A DNA stretch of 64,000 nucleotides from Chaetoderma sp. LZ-2023a (taxonomy: Eukaryota > Mollusca > Caudofoveata > Chaetodermatida > Chaetodermatidae): positions 33,626,358-33,690,357 of the forward strand of contig CM067363.1 in the NCBI GenBank assembly GCA_034401795.1. The letters run 5' to 3'. Under the pieces are notes generated by a model. The model was not told the DNA's origin. It did not search any database and saw nothing but the letters and a program-made list of their open reading frames with translations. The translations under genes were made by a program, and so were the position numbers. Below are positions 51,045-62,149 of the stretch, piece by piece; the stretch's first letter is position 1; the number at the start of each line of letters is the position of its first letter.

Positions 51045-51485
51045 CTGTATAATGGACCTTTCTTATTTTAGCTATGCCCCGCTCATCTCTATCTAAGCGC
51101 CACCCACACTTCGCTCGTGTTAGGACCGATCGATCCCTGAACTCCTTGTCTCTCAATTTCCAGAAAACTATACAGATAAGCTGTTAAATATTTTGAAACT
51201 AAATTGACTGGGTGATGCTGCTGCCATAGCAGCAACAGCGCCCAGTGAAATTAGTTTCAAAATATTCAACAGAATATTTATCAAATAGTAAAGACATACA
51301 ATTCGTACAACAAGGCATAGTCCGTCTCCAATTATGCCTTCGTGACGTACTTATCTACGTCATTCATGACGCCATAATGACGTCATTGATTCCGATGCCC
51401 TTCTACACGTCACTTAGTTAATTATGACGTCATATGATAGACGGATACTCCGGAAAAGGCGAATTACTTCGAAATTGAGATTCTG
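51045..51485. mobile_element. Palindromic element P1, complete-looking copy
   Basis: From 'ataatggacctttcttattt' through 'agctatgccccgctcatctc', 'gttaggaccgatcgatccct', the central hinge 'tgctgctgccatagcagcaa' with long matching arms, 'aaagacatacaattcgtaca', to a tail with TGACGTCA at about 51,384 and 51,424. This is one of the clearest copies. Confidence 0.8.
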
Positions 51486-51689
51486 TGAATTCAGGACTTA
51501 GTGGATTAAATAGATTATCGTTGCGAGGATAAATTCCAAACATTTCCATCGTGTTGATGGATTGTCGTGGCACTAAATGTTGGTTGTTCAGGAAAAATTG
51601 TCCTTCGATTCTAACAGATACTCGCCATAGTACATTAAGTGTTTTTCTGTTTTTAGATTAATTATTAATGACCACGAAATATTGCTGCA

Positions 51690-52080
51690 ATGGAGGAATA
51701 CAGTTTTAGCTATTCCCGCCCCATCGCTAGCTAGGCTCCACCCACACGTCTCTGCGTTGGGATCGATCGATTCATGAACTACCGGACTAAAAAACCCGAT
51801 ACAGGTAAGCTGTTGAATGTTTTGAAACTAATGGCAGCAACAGCGTCCAGTCAAATTAGTTTACAAATATTCGGCAGCATGCTTACTAAACAGTAAAAAC
51901 TTACAATTTGTACTGCAACACTTAGTCCATCTTCAATTAAGTGTTCGTGACGAGCCTATCTATATCATACATTCCGTCATTGATTATGACGTCATCTTAC
52001 ACGACATGTGTATGTACGATGTACGATTTGAATGTTATATGATGGATGGATAAAGTGCAAATGTCCATTACAGCCAGATA
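51690..52080. mobile_element. Palindromic element P1, copy with shortened central palindrome
   Basis: Order preserved ('tttagctattcccgccccat', 'gttgggatcgatcgattc', 'tacaggtaagctgttgaatg', 'ttgaaactaatggcagcaac', 'gcgtccagtcaaattagttt'), but most of the left arm of the hinge is lost. TGACGTCA lies near 51,989. Confidence 0.75.
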
Positions 52081-52114
52081 GTATGCACTAATGGGCAACT
52101 GGGATCTTTTCTCA

Positions 52115-52370
52115 GAATGCATCTTTAACACTTTAACCCGCGAATTTATTTCAAAAATCCAATTTTCTAATAGAAAATGTTCATTTGCAGACCAAGAAAA
52201 GAATATTACTGAAAATTTACGACTGGAATGACGGGCTATGTTATCGAGCCAGTCATTTCAGTTGTAAATTTTCAAAATAAGTCTTCTCTTGGTTTGCCAA
52301 TGGCCATTTCTCAATGTCACGGCACAAACCGTTTTTGGCTGATATGAGTGTTAAAAGGTTAAACATGAAC
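52115..52370. mobile_element. Palindromic element P2, copy
   Basis: Ends are 'aacactttaacccgcgaatt' and 'gagtgttaaaaggttaaac', an imperfect inverted pair. Inside are 'tcatttgcagaccaagaaaa', 'actggaatgacgggcta', 'gagccagtcatttcagttgt' and 'tcttctcttggtttgccaat'. It is a hairpin-like element without coding capacity. Confidence 0.75.
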
Positions 52371-52485
52371 GATGAACGACCTTCATTTAGTCCAAATAGC
52401 TTTTTCGAATATACTAAATTCGCTTTATTAAGCAACTACCTACATTCACAGACCATATTTGATGGCGCTCATAGACAATGTTGGA

Positions 52486-52789
<304 letters not shown>

Positions 52790-52792
52790 CAC

Positions 52793-52962
52793 CACAGATG
52801 ACACCAACGTCCTCATTATGTACACAATCGTGGCCGCCAATAGCTCGATGAGAACACTCATTTAGTGATGCCTCCGTGCCTCGGCACACAACGTCATCAA
52901 GGAGAATTGGCATGCCGGCAACCGTGCTGCCAGAAACGCTCATTATATGACCAGTGATGTTC
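52793..52962 (-). CDS. SRCR domain A, second-half exon (A2)
   Basis: A 170-nt exon entering in phase 2 after ..CTCAATACCAG and leaving in phase 1 at TGT-G before GTGAGT. It encodes [48 protein letters not shown] and NEDVGVICG, with four cysteines. It pairs with A1 across the 7.6-kb intron that holds the LINE. Confidence 0.94.
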
Positions 52963-53176
52963 CTGGTATTGAGAGAATAGAGTGATTTATCAATAATAGT
53001 GCGGTCCCATGTACTGCTGCTGATCAGGGTGCCTAACCTTTGCTAATGAAACGATAAGATAGCAGCTAGTAATGTGCCTGATTGTAACAGTTGCAATATC
53101 GATCTATCTGACAGGGTTGAAATTGGGCTAAGGATGCGAGATATCGTGAGTGTAATTCATTCCACACTTAAAAACC

Positions 53177-53195
53177 AGTAGTAGTAGTAGTAGTA

Positions 53196-53283
<88 letters not shown>

Positions 53284-53296
53284 CAGCAGAAGCAGC

Positions 53297-53361
<65 letters not shown>

Positions 53362-53402
53362 CAGCAGTAGCAGCAGTAGTAGTAGTAGTAGTAGTAGTAG
53401 TC
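53177..53402. repeat. (AGT)n microsatellite, left of the LINE
   Basis: About 225 bp of (AGT)n with a few GGT and GCA variants. The same repeat resumes at 60,240 right of the LINE. 52,963-53,176 between exon A2 and this tract shows nothing notable. Confidence 0.95.
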
Positions 53403-53814
53403 GAAGTGAACGCACGCGTTTATTTAGCTCTGCAATTGCTGCCCGAATTTGCTAGTTTCTAGCGCGATTTTGTAGATAAACTTTATACATATATTTCGTA
53501 TTAGTATTTCCTTTCAAACTTTATGTTTAATTCGTAAATTATTGTCTTGGTTGGAGTGCATTTTGTGTCTCCATTTTCTAAAGGCATTCCTCTTAGCTGG
53601 CGGTTTCCGCCATTTAATAGGGCTCCTCTTACTGTGGTCAATGCAATACATTTCGCCCCGCGCCAGTCTGATATTTCTATAGTTCGTAGGCTAGCGCATT
53701 ATATTTGGCAAGATCGCTTGAGTGAGTGGATTTAATTCCTTTGTCATTTATAAGCACAAGCCTAGTTCTTTAACTATATAAATCCTTATAGTCAGTTGGC
53801 TGTCCCCGGTCAAC

Positions 53815-53965
53815 TCGAACAGACTAACAAATATATGACTGTACTATCTATTCATATATTTGTTAGTATACTTTAATCGGCTAGGTGTTAGTGAACCACT
53901 TAGAAAGTGGTTCAAACTAACAAATATACGACTGTACTCTCTATTCGTATATTTGTTGGTAGACG
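53815..53965 (+). promoter_or_regulatory. Three stem-loops in the LINE 5' UTR
   Basis: Stem 1: 53,823-53,838 with 53,852-53,867, 16 perfect pairs, 13-nt loop. Stem 2: 53,892-53,900 with 53,905-53,913 (gaaccactt / aagtggttc). Stem 3: 53,916-53,931 with 53,945-53,960, the same stem as stem 1 but with a T-A pair changed to C-G and one G-U pair. Both large loops share 'ctgtact.tctat'. The paired change suggests selection for RNA structure. Confidence 0.6.
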
Positions 53966-54090
53966 TCAGGGTTTCAAAAGGGGACACTATTTATTTAGTG
54001 TTTAGCTCTTTCCCTGACGTCCTGGTGTTATATAAGTATATATTTATTATATATTGTAGTAGTATGGGGTTCCTCCTTTGATAAACCACC

Positions 54091-55428
54091 ATGGCAACCT
54101 ATAAGCGTACCCTAAGCCTTAAAATAACAACTAAGGGGTGGGGTGTCACGGCTATCGACGTGTATCATGGGTTAAAAGATGTCATTGGCGCGGGACCTGC
54201 TACTTTGCAGGGGCTTATCAATGTTACTAAAACTGTATGGAATGTAACAGTGTCAAATGAGGGGGTCAAGGAAAAGCTTCTGGAAGATGTACTTATTGTA
54301 GAAGGTGAAGTGTGTAAAGTAGAGGAAATCGAGTCAGATAGGTTGCTAGTGAAGATGAAAGTTCCACTAGAAATTCCAGATGACAGAATCATGAGTGAAC
54401 TCAAGATGTATGGCAAAGTGCAAAAGATTGAACGGGAAACGTATCCCTTTGACAGAACGCTAGAAAACGGTGTAAGACGTATTTGGTTTGATAAAGTGGA
54501 TAGCCCTTTACCAAGCAGCATGACGCTTGATGGCAGCTTTGTCCTGTCATTATGGTATAGAGGGCAAATTAAAGAATGCCGGATCTGCCTAAGTACTGAC
54601 CATTTGGCAACAGATTGTCCCAATCGAAACAAATGTTTGCTCTGTGGTTCAGTTGACCATTTTAAATGGCGCTGTCCAAAAAATCAAAACAAGCCCTCAG
54701 TATCAGGAGATAATCGGCCATTAAAGGATGCAACTGAGTCAAATGCTTCTGAAGCAACCGCTACGGAAGCTGTTGTTTTGGTTCATGCCACTGTAAATGA
54801 CACAAACAAATCATCAAATCCTGTTAAAGTAACTACAGTTGATGAAATTCATGTATTAGAGGAGGGTATAACCTTAAGTCAAGAAAATACTCAAAATGCA
54901 GTGGAGCCAAACGTTGCTGTAAAAGACACGCAGGAAAACGATGATCTTGCAGAAGAGCCAGTTTACAATTCCTTAGAAGATGAATTAAAATTAGGACAGG
55001 ATAAGTTTAGGACTCAGAAGACAGAAAGGTCAGTCGATTTTCCGCTAAGCCCACTTGATTTAAGTCAGCTTGAAGATATGGTAAATGATGCTCCTGCCAA
55101 ATGTTACTTAAGTAGCAATAAGCGTCATAAAGAAGACAATAGCTCAGAATCTGAGATTGAAGTAAATGATATGGATGATGATACAATGTCAGTTGCAGAA
55201 TCAGATGTGTCCATTCAAACACAGAGTTCACAGATGAAAGATGAAATGGTAATGTACCGATCAGAAGGGGGTGAAGTGTTAGTGCCATATGTAACGGCGA
55301 GAGGCGTGAAATATCGTCTACTGCGCCATGATTCTGATATTTCCAAATATGAATATTTGTCTGTGGTAGAACTAGCAAATATTGAATTCGAAGGAAAATT
55401 AGGTAAATGGTCTAAGAAACGAGCTTAA
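54091..55428 (+). CDS. LINE ORF1, nucleic-acid-binding protein with two CCHC zinc knuckles
   Basis: 445 codons, intact. The ATG sits in a good context (accATGG), after a structured leader. Two gag-like knuckles lie near residues 163-196: CRICLSTDHLATDC and CLLCGSVDHFKWRC, both C-x2-C-x4-H-x4-C. The N-terminal half before them looks like a compact RNA-recognition-type domain. The C-terminal half is acidic and low in structure (NDMDDDTMSVAESD). ORF1 proteins of Tx1/L1-type elements bind the element RNA and act as chaperones in the particle. It ends 22 nt before the ORF2 start. It is the only intact open frame in the element. Confidence 0.85.
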   Translation: MATYKRTLSLKITTKGWGVTAIDVYHGLKDVIGAGPATLQGLINVTKTVWNVTVSNEGVKEKLLEDVLIVEGEVCKVEEIESDRLLVKMKVPLEIPDDRIMSELKMYGKVQKIERETYPFDRTLENGVRRIWFDKVDSPLPSSMTLDGSFVLSLWYRGQIKECRICLSTDHLATDCPNRNKCLLCGSVDHFKWRCPKNQNKPSVSGDNRPLKDATESNASEATATEAVVLVHATVNDTNKSSNPVKVTTVDEIHVLEEGITLSQENTQNAVEPNVAVKDTQENDDLAEEPVYNSLEDELKLGQDKFRTQKTERSVDFPLSPLDLSQLEDMVNDAPAKCYLSSNKRHKEDNSSESEIEVNDMDDDTMSVAESDVSIQTQSSQMKDEMVMYRSEGGEVLVPYVTARGVKYRLLRHDSDISKYEYLSVVELANIEFEGKLGKWSKKRA

Positions 55429-55450
55429 AAACCCAAATCTAGTTAATCTA

Positions 55451-58400
55451 ATGATGGTGGTTGTAAACATCATTTTACAAATTATGATTATCTGCACCAT
55501 CAATTGCAGAGGATTAAATACCGAATTCAAGCAGGGCCACTTGCTTGAAGAATTAGCAAATGGGAGAGTTGATATTGCTTTTCTACAAGAGACCAAAATT
55601 AAAAAAGCTGAAGGGTATGAATCTCTCAAAGATATTTCAAAAGGGCCGATTTTTTTTTCTTTATCACATGATAATAGTGCGGGAGTGGCCATTCTTATCC
55701 TGCACCGCTGGCTCAACTATGCTGACGTTATATCGTCGTCATCAGATCCAAATGGACGATGGATTTGTGTATCAATTGATGTACTAAACACAAGTTTAAA
55801 TTTGATGTGCCTTTATGCACCTACCTCTCATCAATTGCGCCGTGAATTTCTAAATGATGTTTCCACAATAATTCAAGACAGAACGCCTGAAAGCCTAATT
55901 CTGGGTGGTGACTTTAATTGTATATTAGACGAGGCTAAAGACAGAACACTAGGTCTAATTTTAATGACACATCTCATAATATTTTGAAACACATTTGTGA
56001 AAATAAAAGCTTGTTAGACACTTATCGGATTGAAAATCCAGAAGGCCAGGAATTTACTTGGTTTTCAACCGATGGAAGGTTAGCTTCAAGGTTAGACAGG
56101 ATCTATGTAGAACGTTCATTGAAAGGTTACATGTGTAAAACTAACATAAAACCAGTAACTTTCTCTGATCACAATATGTTTTCCATCACATTAGACAATG
56201 CTGACTGGGTCAAACGAGGAGATGGATTTTGGAAACTTAATGTATCATTGCTACGAGATAGTTGCTACCGCAAATGTGTGGAAAGTTGTTGGAGGCATTG
56301 GGATGAAAGAAGAGGTTCGTATGAATGTATAACAGACTGGTGGGAAGATGCTAAATCAGACCTGAAATATATTTCAAGGCAGTATTCCATTAGGAAAGCA
56401 CGTGAAATACGAAAGCGTAAAAAGGCGCTTCAGAGGTCATTGTGTAAAATTAATAAGAAAATTAATGATGGGGAATATAATTATTACGAACTATTAGTTA
56501 AATTAAAAGGTAGACTAAATGAAATAGAGCAATATCAGTTTGATGGCGCCAAAATAAGGTCAAGAGCACAAATGCACACCGAGGGCGAAAAGCCTACACG
56601 TTACTTTTGTAACTTGGAAAAAGCAAGAGGTATAGAGAAATTAATGCGCTCACTTAAGACTAATGATGGAGTATCAGTGTGCTCAAATGCAGAAATGATT
56701 GAAACAGTATCCGAATTTTACAAATCATTGTATAAATCTGAGGGAAGCGAGGAAACTGCAACTAGAGATGTTTTAGCTAATATAACGAAAAGACTTCCAG
56801 ATTCATGTTGCGAAAGCTGTGACCAACCAATAACAATTGATGATTTGACAAAATCCCTCAAAGGTATGAAGTTAGAAAGGTCTCCGGGATGTGACGGACT
56901 TCCAGTTGAATTTTATCAAACATTCTGGCACATATTTGGGCCAGTATTAGAAGAAATAGCAACCAGCATTTTTAAGCAAGGGCATCTCCCTACATCGATG
57001 GCCCAAGCATATGTTCGGCTTATATACAAGAGGGGTGACAGAAATAAAATACAGAATTATAGACCAATCTCTCTACTCTGTGTAGATTATAAGATTATTA
57101 CTCGGGCACTAACATTAAAACTTGGCGCAGTCCTAGGCGAAGTCATTCATGATGATCAAACCTGCTCTGTGCCAGGAAGATCAATATTAAACAACACTTT
57201 GCTTATACGGGACCTTATTCAATTAGTTGTAAAGGATTGTATCCCATCAGCAATAATAGCACTTGATAACGAGAAGGCGTTTGACAGACTAGAATGGGAT
57301 TTCTTGTTTAAGTCTTTAGACCATATTGGCTTTGGTTCAAGATTTATTAAATGGGTCAATATTTTATATACTGATATAACAAGTTGCTATTTAGTTAACA
57401 ATCAGCTATCCAAACATGTAGTGTTGGAACGAGGTGTCAGACAGGGTTGCTCACTGTCCCGCTTCTATTCGTCATAGCTATGGAATCGTTGGGGGCCACA
57501 TTGAGGCAACACAATGACTTTCAAGGAATATGTATACGTGGCATAGAAAGGCCACTAAAGGTTTCTCAATATGCAGATGATATGACTGTGTTTGCGGGTA
57601 AAAATACGGATTTTAGAATTTTAAATGGAGTATTAACAGATTTTCAAAAGGCATCAGGACTTAAAGTCAATAAAGATAAATCTAAGGGATTGTTTTTGGG
57701 CGATTGGAAGGGCAGAACTGATAATGTGATGGATATTAACTGCTCAAATGATGGCATAAAAATTTTGGGTATTTACTTTAGTAGAGAACAAAATGTATTA
57801 CTAAACTGGGAAGAAAGGATATCCAAGCTAAAGTGTGCATTACTAAATTGGAAACGACGTCGCCTAACTGTCTTTGGCAAGACATTTGTCCTTAATAATT
57901 TAATTTTATCTTGACTGTGGTATACCGCTTTTGTAGTTCATATGCCCAAATCAGTAGAGTCAAAGATCAACACGTTACTTTTGTCCTTCTTATGGGAGGA
58001 CAAAGCCCATTTAGTATCACAGTCAATCCTCACCAATGAAAAGCATGCCGGAGGCCTGGATTTGGTTAATGTTTCAGTAAAGTGTGCATCTTTAAGATTG
58101 AAATTCTTGAATAAGTTACTTACTTCAAACTCATCTTGGTCAAGTGTTTCAAGGGCACTTCTGTAAAGGTACGTTGACCCATTTCCAGTAGAATGTTTAT
58201 TTATGTGCAATAAATTGCCACCCAATCATCAAAAGATTCCAAATGTATATAAAGAACAGCTCGAAGACGTAAAAATATTTACACGATCAATGCCACAACC
58301 CAATTGTTGGGAAAATGCCTTAGAGCAACGTCGTTTGGGCAACGAGTTGATTCGTGATAATGATGATGTATTATATTTGCCCTCTATGGCCAAAAATGGT

Positions 58401-59312
58401 AGTCAATATTTACGTGACGTGGTAAATCCGAAATCTCGTAAATGGATTGTGATGCAAGATGTAGCAAGAATAACATCAATGAGACATATTGATGCTCGGC
58501 GCTTATTTGTTAGAATAAAGAATGCAATACCTGTTGTATCGTTCAAATTGCCGAAAGCACGTGGCAACATTGATATGTTGCAACCAATATTAGTATTTAT
58601 TTCAGAACATATACAATACAAAATGGCATCTAGAGACTGGTATAGAATTCTAATGCAAAGTCGGAGACAGTCTCCTATTGTGGTTAGGCATTGGAACAAT
58701 TTAGGATGCACGCCAAGGAACTGGAAAAATGCCTGGAAAGCAATACATCCACCTTGTCTACCCGGAAATGCACGGGACCTGGCATGGCGATTACTCCATC
58801 GAAGGCTATGGGTCGGTCATCTTACTTATATGTGCAAAATATCAAGTACAGACCGGTGCTTATTATGTAATACTGAGGAGGAAACGATAGACCATCTATT
58901 TACTCAGTGTCGCATAACTACAGGCTTTTGGGTATATATCAATATGCTCCTTGCTAAATTTGGAACCAAATATGTGAATTTAGTGGCTGAAACAATTTTG
59001 TTCAAAGATTGCTCAACTATCGGACGAATCATTAATAGCAAGGAGAAAGAATTGTTAATAACGCTGTTATCTGTAGGAGTGTGGGCCATCTGGAAGCATC
59101 GGTGTTCAGAGGCCAGAGATAAAACCGGCAACAACCATCAGAGAGCCATACAAGCTATATTTCGATCATTGTTGATAAACTGCATTCATTGTGAACTTTA
59201 CAGGCTAGTAGAACATGGGAGAGAAAGTAGATTTAAAGACGTATGGTGCAAAACTTGCCTAGTATCAATTGAATACGGATATCTAAAATTATCAGAAGCG
59301 GAACTTGTATAA
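55451..59312 (+). pseudogene. LINE ORF2, endonuclease plus reverse transcriptase, broken
   Basis: Apurinic-type endonuclease at the start (IICTINCRGLN, FLQETKIKKAEG, LILGGDFNCILDEAKDR), broken by a frameshift near 55,950, then RLDRIYVERSL and TFSDHNMFSI in the next frame. Reverse transcriptase: RSPGCDGLPVEFYQTFW, NYRPISLLCVDYKII, SVPGRSI, LDNEKAFDRLEWDFLF, RGVRQGCSLS, a one-base loss in a C run near 57,458, then QYADDMTVFAG with the catalytic YADD box. A TGA at 57,912 and a TAA at 58,163 follow. The C-terminus has a CLLCNTEEETIDHLFTQC zinc finger. The original was about 1,285 residues. The enzyme nicks target DNA and copies the RNA in place. This copy cannot make it in one piece. The domain wording fits the Tx1 branch of the L1 group. 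Confidence 0.88.
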
Positions 59313-60238
59313 GCTAGCACACTCGCTGCTTGCTGTATGTTGATAAATGCTTTTTTAATTTAATTTAATTGCCTTTATTTTAAAATTGTAATGCCTTAGG
59401 AGACTCTAATCTTGAGGCATATCCTAACCTTGGGATCAGAATATTTAAATATCAAATGAGCATTATGTCAATATTCTGGAGGTGATCCGATTTTCAAGTT
59501 AACAGAGTGTGATATCTTACAATTAGCTTCCTATTGTAAATATTTACTGTAGGTGTATTTGTTCCAGGGTAATTTGCAAAAACTTACAATGAAGTAAATT
59601 TAGAATGTGAACCCAGAGCGCCATCTAAGTAGTCATAGTTTGTATACGTTTGCTTTGTGCATTATATTATATAAAGGCTACTACGTCCGTTGGGTATTTA
59701 ATAATCGGCTAACTGGCGTCAATGAGTGACTTTTTGTTACTTATTGACGAGTCACCTCGCCACTTGTTGGCGAGCTGCACTCGCCGTTTGGCCCTACTAC
59801 TATATGGTGTGCTACGTTAAACTACATATGATCTACCTAGCCTGCCGGTCATGAATCGGCTCAATGGCATCAATGATTAGCAGGAGCTTACTGCTACTTA
59901 TTGATGAGTGGCTTTACCACTTGTTGGTTAGCTATGCTCGCCATTTGGGCCTACTACTACACGGTGTGCAAATAGCAATGTCTTTATTGAATTATGTTAT
60001 GTTATCAGCTCTTTATTAATTATGTTTTCTATGTAGTTATGCCACGGTTGTGGTATATGATAATAGAGTATTTTAGCTTGCACTGTTTTGACATGTTAGG
60101 TTTGTATTGTTATTCTATTAATAAAGCCTGCTATTTCAACCGATTTTTTATGGGGGTTTGCAAGCCTTTTTAAAGGAGTTCCTCCGGGAAGTATATCCGA
60201 CTGCGTCAGCATCGGATTTTAAAAAAAAAGAGGAAAAA

Positions 60239-60239
<1 letters not shown>
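59313..60239 (+). other. LINE 3' UTR with two direct repeats and polyadenylation signal
   Basis: A block of about 115 bp starting 'atcggct.a.tggc.tcaat' occurs at about 59,703 and 59,854 (about 150 bp apart) and ends 'tactac.a..ggtgtgc'. Each copy can fold ('gcc.cttgttgg.gagct'). AATAAA lies at 60,120-60,125. The element ends in an A-rich run at 60,220-60,239. Confidence 0.65.
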
Positions 60240-60274
<35 letters not shown>

Positions 60275-60276
60275 CG

Positions 60277-60340
<64 letters not shown>

Positions 60341-60447
60341 CAGTAGCAGTAGTAGCAGCAGCAGCAGTCGAGGCAGCGGCACTCATAGCTACAGTAGCAG
60401 TAGTAGTAGTAGTAGCAGCAACAGCAGCAGCAGTAGCAGAAGCAGCA

Positions 60448-60496
<49 letters not shown>

Positions 60497-60506
60497 TAGA
60501 AGTATG
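60240..60506. repeat. (AGT)n and (AGC)n microsatellite, right of the LINE
   Basis: About 265 bp of (GTA)n passing into (CAG)n with (CAA) variants. It ends about 25 bp from the donor of exon A1. Together with 53,177-53,402 it brackets the LINE. Confidence 0.95.
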
Positions 60507-60532
60507 TGTTGAACGTATTTCCTGTTACATAC

Positions 60533-60686
60533 TGGTATCCTAATGAGAGACATACTACAGTTGCAGCGTCGTTATCAAAATGATCATCGCAAACGGTTCC
60601 CCATACACCACGGGACAGAACCTCTACTCGTCCTGCTAATTCGCCATATCCTCCTGCGAGCCGGATTGCCTCAATACCTCCTTGTA
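60533..60686 (-). CDS. SRCR domain A, first-half exon (A1)
   Basis: A 154-nt exon entering in phase 1 after ..TGTTGCTTCCAG and leaving in phase 2 at TAC-CA before GTATGT. It encodes QGGIEAIRLAGGYGELAG, RVEVLSRGVWGTVCDDHF and DNDAATVVCLSLGYQ. Two cysteines and the GTVCDD and C-x-x-LGY motifs are clear. It is the most upstream SRCR exon that I can support in the window. Confidence 0.95.
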
Positions 60687-60799
60687 CTGGAAGCAACAAT
60701 TAGACGATAATGTATAAAACTCATATAATCATCAGTATAAGGATCCGTATAAATTAACGATTAGAGGGAAACATACAGACAAAACATCCTCATTGAATC

Positions 60800-61290
60800 C
60801 CAATAGAGGTGGGCGGATACGGCCACTTTTTCACACCTTTTTCTTTTGTTCTTTCCTTTGTTCTCTTCTTTGTTAATTTGACACCTTTTACCTTTTGATC
60901 TCTACCGCCTTTTGTGTTGGTTTTTCCTTTGACGTGCCCATATCTCCTTCATTTTGATTGGATGTTAGATGGGGAGTGTGGTTACAAGCCCCGCCCCCTC
61001 ATTGAATCACGTGACTCCTGTCATCCAATCGGGTGAGCTTAAGTATAATTAGCGTAATGCTGATTGGAAAGGGTTAATGCATTGTGTAAGAATGATTGAC
61101 AGGTTACATGTCTGGACTCGTCTTTTCCAGACTCTGGGAAGTTATTCAATACCGATGCCCCGCCTTTCGTTAAATCATGTGACTCCTGTAATCCAATGAG
61201 ATGAGATTAAGGGTAATTAGCATAATGTTGATTGACAAGGGTTAATGCATTTTGTAAGGGTGATTGACAGGGTACATGTGGTTGAAATAT
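60800..61290. repeat. Dispersed 172-bp-family repeat, tandem dimer plus pyrimidine-rich flank
   Basis: 60,820-60,950 is T/C rich ('cacacctttttcttttgttc'). Two units follow, each with GCCCCGCC, a 'cacgtgactcctg' or 'catgtgactcctg' block, 'attagc.taatg.tgattg', 'gggttaatgcatt' and 'gattgacaggg'. It is the reverse of 3,440-3,905. Confidence 0.75.
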
Positions 61291-61682
61291 GTCAAGCAGT
61301 TAAGGAGGAGTAACATTTTGACTATCTCCGGTAATTTTTCATAAAATCTAAGAATTTGTCGTTCCGTTGCTTTATAATGTTATCCCATAACTGGGAAAGT
61401 CTCATCAAAATATCTTAATTATTGTAATTACTACAGCTTGCGGGGCAATGTTGGTGTACCAAGGAAAATTCCCTGATTTTATGTCAAAACTTTAATTTGA
61501 TTATATCCGAGGCAATATTCATGTAAACAAAATTTTAATTAGCCAAGCAAATAGCCATTTCTTACAGCTGTAAGCACACTCCAATGTATCGATACATAAT
61601 GTATTTCCAAAGATCGAACTTGCAAGACAAAACCATCCCATGCTGAATTTTATCAAAAAAGGAGAAAATATTCTCAGATCGT
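61291..61682. other. Non-coding, no feature seen
   Basis: AT-rich sequence between the 172-bp-family repeat and the hairpin element. No open frame or known motif. The stretch 61,790-62,150 after the hairpin is likewise featureless. Confidence 0.5.
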
Positions 61683-61689
61683 ATCTTAG

Positions 61690-61781
61690 GCCGTGTTCTC
61701 ACTAGAGAGTTAATCAGGAATAACGCCATACTTCAGTATGGTGTTATTCCGGAGTAAGTTTCTAGTGAGAACACGGCCTTA
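61690..61781. mobile_element. Short hairpin MITE, PIF/Harbinger-like
   Basis: Near-perfect inverted repeat of about 92 bp: GGCCGTGTTCTCACTAGA at one end and its reverse complement at the other, with the interior also self-complementary ('taacgccatacttcagtat'). A TTA triplet flanks both ends. A 3-bp TTA duplication and GGCC-starting termini are typical of PIF/Harbinger elements. It has no coding capacity. Confidence 0.65.
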
Positions 61782-62149
61782 GATTACCAATATTTATATC
61801 TTCCAGACTTTTGAACGCCTTGTCCGACTTTAACATCCTTTGTATCATATTAATCTCGACACCTGAAGGTTCAAGAATCATTGAAATCGTGTCAGCGGTT
61901 CCGTTGCTATTAACATTTACATATACTTCATTAAAATACGTACATCATCTATTAGCCTCGCTGACGTCACTAGACGCGATAAAATAGCAGTACCCCGATG
62001 TGCGAAAAATGGTCAATTTTACCAACTGTATCTATAGCGATATTTGGTTACACTATTTCTATTTGGTTATTATTCTGGCGTAATTTCATTAAAAATGTAA
62101 TACTCTATCAAATAAAGCTATTGTGTATTATCCCGGAATTGTCCTTTAA

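Larger units (their letters stand above)
53403..60239 (+). mobile_element. L1/Tx1-like non-LTR retrotransposon, nearly full length, inactive
   Basis: A 6.8-kb element on the + strand, antisense to the SRCR gene, lying in the intron of domain A. Layout: 5' UTR with hairpins (53,403-54,090), ORF1 with two CCHC knuckles, ORF2 with endonuclease, reverse transcriptase and a C-terminal zinc finger, a 3' UTR of about 0.9 kb with direct repeats, AATAAA at 60,120-60,125, and an A-rich end (60,220-60,239). Both sides are (AGT)n, so it seems to have entered that microsatellite. ORF2 has two frameshifts and two stops. Confidence 0.85.

Noticed and set aside
54165..54632. Minus-strand 155-codon frame
   Set aside because: Antisense shadow of LINE ORF1.
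60148..60533. Extension of the SRCR A1 frame into a Cys/Tyr-rich tail
   Set aside because: The frame runs past a good GTATGT donor into the (AGT)n microsatellite; the spliced exon fits the domain phase.
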